A DNA stretch of 19,433 nucleotides from contig CAZNDM010000037.1 in assembly GCA_964571845.1 (NCBI GenBank), positions 1-19,433 on the forward strand. Direction: 5' to 3'. Shown piece by piece: positions 13,818 to 19,433 of this stretch. Numbering within the stretch: the stretch's first letter is position 1; each line of letters opens with the position of its first letter. Below the pieces are notes generated by a model, which was not told the DNA's origin, made no database searches, and saw nothing but the letters and a program-made list of their open reading frames with translations. The DNA comes from WFZT01 sp964571845. Lineage in GTDB: Bacteria; Hydrothermota; Hydrothermia; B15-G9; WFZT01. The position numbers and the translations under genes are program-made.

Positions 13818-14390
13818 ATGGGACCTATCTTTAAGTTAACTCACATATCGCACGGGTTGTACATTCTCATTGCCATCCTTACTGGAATTGCGTTTGGCGC
13901 CATCCTTACAGTATCCGGTTTTATCTCAACGAAAAAATTAACCGGTGTCTTTTACTTTGATGACTTTGCCGTGCTGAAAGTGTTGTTTACGGGAATCGTC
14001 GTGGGTAGCATTGGAATCTATCTGCTTGGAGACCTGGGAACGCTAAACTTCAGTAGAATCTACATACCCAGGACATTCTGGATCTCCCAGTTCGTTGGTG
14101 GACTGCTCTTTGGAGTGGGATTCATTCTTTCTGGATACTGTCCGGGTACGAGCATCATCTCAGCGGTAACAGGGAGTCTTGATGCCATAATTGTAATCGT
14201 TGGAATGCTTGCGGGTATGGCAGTGTTTGGCATAGGCTTTCCTTTATGGGAAAAGTTATATCTGGCAGGTGAAGCCGGCAAAATAACGCTACCTGATGTG
14301 TTTGGTGTAAATCACTGGGTTGTTATAGGTGCACTGGTGGTCATCGCCGTTTTTATGTACATCCATGTTGAACTGTTTGAGAAGAGGTAA
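13818..14390 (+). CDS. Half-size YeeE/YedE-family sulfur transporter, second partner
   Basis: 190 residues with five hydrophobic helices (about 14-35, 52-70, 92-106, 118-142 and 165-184). The conserved 'LSGYCPGTSIISAVTGSLDA' (105-123) with Cys108 is the second TsuA-type cysteine motif, complementary to the GCTSGQ motif of the preceding gene. The two products probably assemble into one channel equivalent to full-length YeeE/TsuA. The start is the ATG at 13818, with GGAGGT at 13805-13810; a GTG at 13803 contains that site and is rejected. Five bases after the previous stop. Last gene of the operon, followed by a strong hairpin. Confidence 0.9.
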   Translation: MGPIFKLTHISHGLYILIAILTGIAFGAILTVSGFISTKKLTGVFYFDDFAVLKVLFTGIVVGSIGIYLLGDLGTLNFSRIYIPRTFWISQFVGGLLFGVGFILSGYCPGTSIISAVTGSLDAIIVIVGMLAGMAVFGIGFPLWEKLYLAGEAGKITLPDVFGVNHWVVIGALVVIAVFMYIHVELFEKR

Positions 14391-14411
14391 TCCCAAATTC
14401 CACCTCGTCCT

Positions 14412-14441
14412 CACCCATGGGAGGTACACCTCCCATGGGTG
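14412..14441 (+). terminator. Hairpin terminator between convergent operons
   Basis: CACCCATGGGAGGT (14412-14425) and its exact complement (14428-14441) form a 14-base perfect stem with a minimal loop. The plus strand continues GC TATCTATTTT, a moderate T-rich tail. It ends 22 bases after the second YeeE/YedE stop, five bases before the stop of the convergent gene. It probably terminates the plus-strand operon; for the minus strand no T-run follows, so its role there is less clear. Confidence 0.65.
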
Positions 14442-14445
14442 CTAT

Positions 14446-17400
14446 CTATTTTGAACCCTTAATTTTGCTGATAATTACACTCTTTCCGGGCTGTAGCCCG
14501 ATAATGAGAGGTTTTTTCCTCACTTCATAAATACCATCGTTCAGGGAATTTTGTACGCGATAAATTCCGGCATCGAGAGGCACTCTGGCAAAGAGTGGCC
14601 CGTGATTAACGCTCAAAATCATTATGTCTCCCTCGTCTATCACATTTATGCTTGCTTTCCTGTAATTCTGGAGATATTCTGCTGCGTCTTTGATGGAAAG
14701 GAGCTTGAAATTCATGTCTCTCGCTATTCTCACCTGTCTTTCAAAGTTAATGGGCAGAATAGAGTAAGTATTGAGCACATTGTGCTTTTTCATTATCTGA
14801 AGTTCAAAGGCATTTTCAGGAAAGACATGGTGATTCATGATGACAATCCATCTGTTCTGTCCCGCCCCAAGTATTCTGTGGTATTTTTTAACCGATGGAT
14901 TTGAGTCATTGTACACCTCAAAGCTATAAATCCTGTAGGGATCAAAGGTTATCGTGTTGTATTTATTCCCACCAACCCTAAGGTATCTAAAGCCGGCGCG
15001 TTTTACGGCAGTCACAGCTTTTGAAAAGTATCTCGAATATGGCATGTGGAAGGTTAGAATTCTTCTGCCAGTAACCTCCTCAAGAATTTCTCTCGATTGT
15101 TTGAACTGGGCAACAAGTGAATCTGTGGGGAGTTTGTAAATCTCAAGGGAATGGATGTGACCGTGAGAAGAGATCTCGTGCCCTCTGTCGCTTAAAATCT
15201 TTACTTCTCTACGAGACATTCTTCTCATCTTCAGCTCACCGGGCGGACCTGTTACGAGATTCTGGTCTGATAACCATGAGGTTACAATTCCAAAGCTACC
15301 CTTTGCCCCGTACTTCTCAAGTATGGGAAATGCATATTTGAACTGAGACAGGTCTCCGTCATCAAAAGAAAATGTAACGAACCCTCTGTAATTTCCCATA
15401 AATGGGAGAAGTGTTACCCTCCCCTTTTCAGGTGAACTCTCCATGATCCGGGGATCTTTAAGATTTTTTAATGAGTCTTTAAGGACAAAATAGCTCTTTT
15501 TGAGTCTCTCTCTGTAGATAGGTTTGTCCCAGCCATCCCAGATGTATCTGTTGGAGAATTTAAATGTTTTTCCATCAAAACCCGGTATGGCATCCACTAC
15601 ACTGTCGCCGGAAAACAGTGCAACGGAGACGGCAATGCCGTTTGTAATAACGGCATCAATGTCCGGTGTCTCGGGGTCGTTCTGAAGTACATGGTGAGAT
15701 GAAGGATCTGTAACATTGATAGCGTTCCATCCCAGTCTGAGTTCGATCACCCTGCCCTCAAAATACCAGTCAGCAAGCGAATTTTCTTCCTGCTTTCCAA
15801 AGATCAATCTTCCTGGATAAAATACCCTGCCCGGGATAGTGTCACCAAGTAGTGTTACCCTTTCTCTGTTTGCCTGAAGCAAAGGCTCTACGAATTTACC
15901 CTCTTCACTTCTTTCTGTTCGCATGGGTGAAAAAATCTCGTAAATCCAGTTGCGGTAAACATTGTAAGTTTCTTCCACGAGGATTCTTCCTTCATCTGAA
16001 AGTTCGATGATGAATTCAGTTCCGTGATCAAATCTGTATTTTTTGCCGGGGTAGTAAAATTCGCCAAGATCTTTTTCGTAGGTATCCAGGAATATTCTCA
16101 GGGTCTCCGCATCTGGTTTAAAATCCTCTGCAAGTTCAATTTTGAAGTAAATGTAAACAGGATCTGTTGTAATACTGAGGCTTTTGATTTTTTTGTGTCC
16201 CCTGACAAATGTCGGGATTTTCTGCCAGTCATCGGTTTTCCCGTCTATTTTGATAATGTCAGGGTCAAAGCTGACGAGGCCAAATGTTTGCTCCGCATCA
16301 TAAATATTGTGCCAGAGTGGATTTCTGCTCATGGGATTTTCAAAGTCCATAAAGAGCCAGTTTCGCTTAAACCACTCGTCCATCCATTCAAAGAGTATCC
16401 CTCCGGCATAGCCAGCCTCAAAAATGTCTTTAAAAAGTCTGAAGTTTATAATTCCCTGCTGGACTTCAGTGTGTCCACCCTGGTGCATGCCAAGAGGATT
16501 AAAGTGGCCTATACCTCTTGACGAAGGGACGCCAAATTCAGCAACAAGGATCGGAAGACCATCAGTAGCCTCCTTGAGTGCCGCAAGATAGCCTGCATAG
16601 TTGTCAACTCCGTGAGGTGTTTCATAATCTCCATACTCGTTATTAATGAAATCAGGGTAGTAAGGATAAATGTGGTAAGAGGCGAAGAAGCCTGCGGAAT
16701 TGAGATCAGTTCTATAAAACTTCGATGGGTCCACTGTAAATAAGTCATTGTCATACTCTCTGACCCTATCTGACTCAATAAATTCACTTATGTGATAAAG
16801 GGGGTCAAGTGTGAGCCAGTTTACAAAGGAAACTGGATGCAGGGTTCTATATTTCGCCGCTTCATAAGTGGATATGTAGTCGAGCATCTTTGCAAGCCAG
16901 ATTTCCATGGGATTTCCATGTGGAATGGAGATAAAATTTCCGACAAATACGGTGTCAGCCGGATGCATTTTAATAGTTTTCCTGACACCATCAGGTTCCC
17001 ACTCGCGCCCGAAAATGAAACCAAATGTATAATCAGAGACATCGACAAAATATCCACCCTTTCCGTGAATAGCATCAACAACCCTTTCTATTTCACGCTG
17101 AATCTTCAGCGAGAAATCCTCTCTCAGATAATCCTCGTCCTCTGGCACAGGCACCCATATACCCTGAAACAGATAAATTGGATGTGCTGAATTTTTCATG
17201 TTATATGCGGCAAGAGCACTGTAAAAATCCGGGGGTAGAAGGGTATATACCCTTATGGCATTAAATCCTGCATCGCCCATCAATCTCAGCCATCTGCTGT
17301 AATCCTCTCTTGTAGGAGCAAATTCAGCTGGATAGGTACCTGGCAGAGCCGGACCAAAATTTATGCCACGAACAAAGTACGGGACAAAAACTGTATCAAC

Positions 17401-17652
17401 CCCACCTCCTGCACTTGACCTTATCATCATGATTTCAAGGTGTTCGCCCGCAACACGGGAATGCACCCTGAGACTTTCGGCTATCATCCTGATTTTCTCA
17501 GGTGTTACATCAACACCAACCTTCTTTATCACCTCTTTTTCCACCTTCTGCACCCGTGGAGTAAGATATCTTCTCTCAATTCTGTAGAGTTGATATGAAA
17601 GGCCCAAAACAGCGAGTAGCAATGCAAACAATATCAAAATTCTGACTTTCAT
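14446..17652 (-). CDS. Membrane-anchored TIM-barrel glycosidase-like protein fused to polysaccharide deacetylase (NodB domain)
   Basis: 1068 residues. One N-terminal hydrophobic helix (4-23) serves as signal anchor. Residues about 90-450 look like a TIM-barrel glycoside hydrolase: 'VRGINFGPALPGTYP', 'GFNAIRVYTLLPP', and candidate acids Glu372 in 'ILVAEFGVP' and Glu422/Asp425/Glu426 in 'FEWMDEW'. Residues about 465-740 resemble a beta-rich carbohydrate-binding region ('IKIDGKTDDWQKIPTF'). The C-terminal part is a NodB polysaccharide deacetylase: 'TFSFDDGD' with Asp764-Asp765, His830-x3-His834 in 'SSHGHIH', and 'FHMPYSRY'. It would act on an N-acetylated surface polysaccharide outside the cytoplasmic membrane. 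It follows the outer-membrane TPR-barrel gene by seven bases without a ribosome site, so is translationally coupled. The domain order is the reverse of PgaB; PelA is closer in order. Substrate unknown. Confidence 0.85.
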   Translation of the reverse strand: MKVRILILFALLLAVLGLSYQLYRIERRYLTPRVQKVEKEVIKKVGVDVTPEKIRMIAESLRVHSRVAGEHLEIMMIRSSAGGGVDTVFVPYFVRGINFGPALPGTYPAEFAPTREDYSRWLRLMGDAGFNAIRVYTLLPPDFYSALAAYNMKNSAHPIYLFQGIWVPVPEDEDYLREDFSLKIQREIERVVDAIHGKGGYFVDVSDYTFGFIFGREWEPDGVRKTIKMHPADTVFVGNFISIPHGNPMEIWLAKMLDYISTYEAAKYRTLHPVSFVNWLTLDPLYHISEFIESDRVREYDNDLFTVDPSKFYRTDLNSAGFFASYHIYPYYPDFINNEYGDYETPHGVDNYAGYLAALKEATDGLPILVAEFGVPSSRGIGHFNPLGMHQGGHTEVQQGIINFRLFKDIFEAGYAGGILFEWMDEWFKRNWLFMDFENPMSRNPLWHNIYDAEQTFGLVSFDPDIIKIDGKTDDWQKIPTFVRGHKKIKSLSITTDPVYIYFKIELAEDFKPDAETLRIFLDTYEKDLGEFYYPGKKYRFDHGTEFIIELSDEGRILVEETYNVYRNWIYEIFSPMRTERSEEGKFVEPLLQANRERVTLLGDTIPGRVFYPGRLIFGKQEENSLADWYFEGRVIELRLGWNAINVTDPSSHHVLQNDPETPDIDAVITNGIAVSVALFSGDSVVDAIPGFDGKTFKFSNRYIWDGWDKPIYRERLKKSYFVLKDSLKNLKDPRIMESSPEKGRVTLLPFMGNYRGFVTFSFDDGDLSQFKYAFPILEKYGAKGSFGIVTSWLSDQNLVTGPPGELKMRRMSRREVKILSDRGHEISSHGHIHSLEIYKLPTDSLVAQFKQSREILEEVTGRRILTFHMPYSRYFSKAVTAVKRAGFRYLRVGGNKYNTITFDPYRIYSFEVYNDSNPSVKKYHRILGAGQNRWIVIMNHHVFPENAFELQIMKKHNVLNTYSILPINFERQVRIARDMNFKLLSIKDAAEYLQNYRKASINVIDEGDIMILSVNHGPLFARVPLDAGIYRVQNSLNDGIYEVRKKPLIIGLQPGKSVIISKIKGSK

Positions 17653-17659
17653 GGCTGGA

Positions 17660-19129
17660 TCACTTTATCCTGGTGGTGAAACCAAGTGTAAACTGTTTGT
17701 AACTGTAGTTCTCAGATGTAACAAAAGAGGAAAAAGATGCGTACACCTTTCCTGCACCTGCTTCCAGAGAGAAGGTCGTCGTTTCTGGTTTTCCAGATAC
17801 TGACCTGCTTGCATCGAAATAGACATAAAATTTTTCAAAATCTTTAAATAAAATTACACCGATCGAGTGGAGATTGAAATCCTGTGGAGAATAGTAAAAT
17901 GGCGACCATCTGTCGTATTTTTTATATCCATACGAGTAAAGGACCTTCCCGTTGAAGGGTCTCTTCAGCACAGACTTTGTAACCGTAAGATCAAAAATTT
18001 TTCTGTTGTTGTCATCAAAGGGAATTGTCCCCTGGTCTAATCCCGCTTTTATCGAAAATCCTGCAATATCAAATTTTCCTCTTAACTCGAGGTGCCGCAA
18101 TTTTATCATGTTGCCTTCCTCAAGAATCTCCTCGGCGTATATGAGCTCACCATTCAAGAAACCTCTCTTGTAAAGTATGCTCGAGTAAAAAACGCCTGTG
18201 GCACCAAATCCCGGTGAAACTGTAAGCGTGAATGGGAACAGTTTAAAGACAATCCCGGGTTGAATTAGATAAACCTGCCTCGACGAATCTGACTCAAAAC
18301 CTGTCCTGTGAAAACCGAACCTCAGGCTGAGATCGAGGAATTTGTTAATGTATTTTCGGCTGCTCAAAACAATATTGAAGTGATTTATTGTACTCAGAGA
18401 GTCCTTTTCCACAGCTGGTGTGATTTTCAAACTCAAAAGAGGGCTCAAAAGAGACCTTACCCTGGCTATCCCCTTTTGCGCCTCGGCATTCGAAGGATCT
18501 TTTTCAAGAGCTTTCTTATACCACATTACCGCGTCTCTGTAATCGGACTTCCACTCGTAAATGTTTCCAATTTTTACCATTAACTCAGGATCGTTGGGTG
18601 AGAGATCCAGCGCTTTTTTAAAACACTCGATGGCTCTATCATACATGTCACTCCATGTGTAGATCTCACCACACAGTTTATAAACTTCAGGGTCTTTAAA
18701 GAACTCAAGTGCAACTTCAATCCATTTACGGGCATTTTTAAGATCCCCTTTCCAGCCATAAACCTGTGCAATTCCCATCAAAGCATCTTTATCATTGCCA
18801 TAGAGGGTTATGATGTGTTTATAAACCGATATCGAGCTATCCAGCTGGTCATCCCATGAGAGTGTAAGAGCAAGGCCAAGAAGGGCGTCATAGTCGTCAG
18901 GATCAACCTTTAAAATTTCATTGTATATCCCAATGGCTTTTTTCAGGCTGTCCACCATCCTGAAGGCAAATGCCCGTGCAAGAAGAATGTCCTTGTCAAC
19001 TTTTCCTGAATCAATGAGTGTTTCTGTGATTTTCAGTACCTCAGCATACTTCCCCTGATCAATAAGACTCCAGAGATCACCCCGTTGCGTATTGGCAAAA
19101 ATTGCTAATGCTACAAAGATTCCGAGCAT
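17660..19129 (-). CDS. TPR protein with C-terminal YaiO-like outer-membrane beta-barrel
   Basis: 489 residues. A short hydrophobic N-terminus (1-12, ending IFA) is a probable signal peptide, though it lacks the usual Lys/Arg. Residues about 18-225 are TPR repeats; several carry the 'SWDDQLDSSISVYKH', 'YGWKGDLKNARKW' and 'YTWSDMYDRAIECF' pattern seen in YaiO-type proteins. Residues about 230-489 alternate short amphipathic strands with turns ('LSLRFGFHRTGFES', 'AGFSIKAGLDQ', 'TFSLEAGAGKVYASF') and end in a strand 'KQFTLGFTTRIK', as in an outer-membrane beta-barrel. Such TPR-barrel proteins export or guide exopolysaccharides (compare PgaA). AAAGGAGG precedes the ATG at 19129. First gene of the two-gene polysaccharide operon. 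Assignment from architecture; polymer unknown. Confidence 0.8.
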   Translation of the reverse strand: MLGIFVALAIFANTQRGDLWSLIDQGKYAEVLKITETLIDSGKVDKDILLARAFAFRMVDSLKKAIGIYNEILKVDPDDYDALLGLALTLSWDDQLDSSISVYKHIITLYGNDKDALMGIAQVYGWKGDLKNARKWIEVALEFFKDPEVYKLCGEIYTWSDMYDRAIECFKKALDLSPNDPELMVKIGNIYEWKSDYRDAVMWYKKALEKDPSNAEAQKGIARVRSLLSPLLSLKITPAVEKDSLSTINHFNIVLSSRKYINKFLDLSLRFGFHRTGFESDSSRQVYLIQPGIVFKLFPFTLTVSPGFGATGVFYSSILYKRGFLNGELIYAEEILEEGNMIKLRHLELRGKFDIAGFSIKAGLDQGTIPFDDNNRKIFDLTVTKSVLKRPFNGKVLYSYGYKKYDRWSPFYYSPQDFNLHSIGVILFKDFEKFYVYFDASRSVSGKPETTTFSLEAGAGKVYASFSSFVTSENYSYKQFTLGFTTRIK

Positions 19130-19433
19130 AAGTACCTCCTTTGGAATTCGGGAGATAAGGTTTTTAAATTTAAAGCACCGTGTCGGCTGAATCCACAGAT
19201 TTTCTTCTAATTCGCAGCAGGGATTGCATTTTCAGTTCAAAATACGCATCAGCTGGCTCATCAACCAAAACCCATCCTGTTTAAAAAACTTTACCTTTCA
19301 TATTAAAAAATGGGATCAAGCCGTCATATCTCATTTCACAATATGGGAGGATTCGCTCACCTTCCACTCCCACGATGGTAAGGTCCATCTGAAAATCTGC
19401 AATTATCTACAAGAAGATTCACACAGTTTTTTT
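19130..19433. other. Upstream region of the polysaccharide operon with a possible broken small ORF
   Basis: 304 bases without a confident gene. On the minus strand one frame runs from ATG at 19388 for 35 codons (MDLTIVGVEGERILPYCEMR...), meets TAA at 19281-19283, then continues in the same frame for 36 more codons (TGWVLVDEPADAYFELK... RIRRKSVDSADTVL) to a TAA at 19170-19172. The composition looks protein-like, so this may be a small decayed gene or simply chance. A 12-base palindrome TTTAAATTTAAA lies at 19163-19174. I see no convincing promoter for the TPR gene. Confidence 0.35.

Overview
The window reads as a chromosomal segment of an uncultured Gram-negative bacterium. The evidence is a Tat signal, two Sec signal peptides on rhodaneses, and a predicted outer-membrane beta-barrel. 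Strong AGGAGG-type ribosome sites, tightly overlapping genes and an anaerobic sulfur repertoire suggest an anaerobe, possibly thermophilic. I cannot name the phylum from sequence alone.

Layout. (a) 1-622: no gene. About 530 bases are a degenerate tandem array of ~33-base units, many with a small GC-rich palindrome and a superimposed ~133-base higher-order period; a diverged duplicate of the 3' end of the hdrB-like gene follows. (b) 623-7686, minus strand: one tightly packed eight-gene operon, in transcription order DsrE-like, TusA-like, MvhD/FlpD-like, a QmoA/HdrA-type flavoprotein with an inserted GltD/NfnB-type NAD(P)H module, HdrA-like, a small winged-helix protein, HdrC-like and HdrB-like. 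(c) 7687-8020: divergent control region with two sigma70-like promoters. The rightward one carries a near-perfect 22-base palindrome exactly in its spacer and would give a nearly leaderless mRNA. (d) 8021-14390, plus strand: an eight-gene operon of ArsR-type repressor, Tat-exported molybdopterin oxidoreductase, four-cluster ferredoxin subunit with a membrane tail, cytochrome b anchor (PhsABC/Fdn-type), two exported rhodaneses and two half-size YeeE/YedE (TsuA-type) sulfur transporters. (e) 14391-14445: hairpin between convergent operons. (f) 14446-19129, minus strand: a two-gene surface-polysaccharide locus, TPR/YaiO-type outer-membrane barrel and a large anchored TIM-barrel plus polysaccharide deacetylase. 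(g) 19130-19433: upstream region with a possible broken small ORF.

How it may work (inference). The periplasmic Mo-enzyme takes quinol electrons through the cytochrome b and cleaves or reduces a sulfur compound such as thiosulfate, polysulfide or tetrathionate. The rhodaneses handle the sulfane sulfur and the paired YeeE/YedE proteins bring it inward. DsrE and TusA then carry it as protein persulfide to an Hdr-like electron-transfer complex that connects to NAD(P)H through the GltD-type insertion. The ArsR-like protein probably controls both divergent operons. No DsrC, LbpA lipoate carrier or DsrAB is present in the window.

Most unusual points: an identical seven-glutamate-Gly-Cys C-terminus on two unrelated exported proteins of the module (the Mo-enzyme and the first rhodanese); loss of one whole cluster motif in HdrB and of the CxxC in the MvhD-like protein; the operator-in-promoter with leaderless start; and the hierarchical palindromic repeat array.
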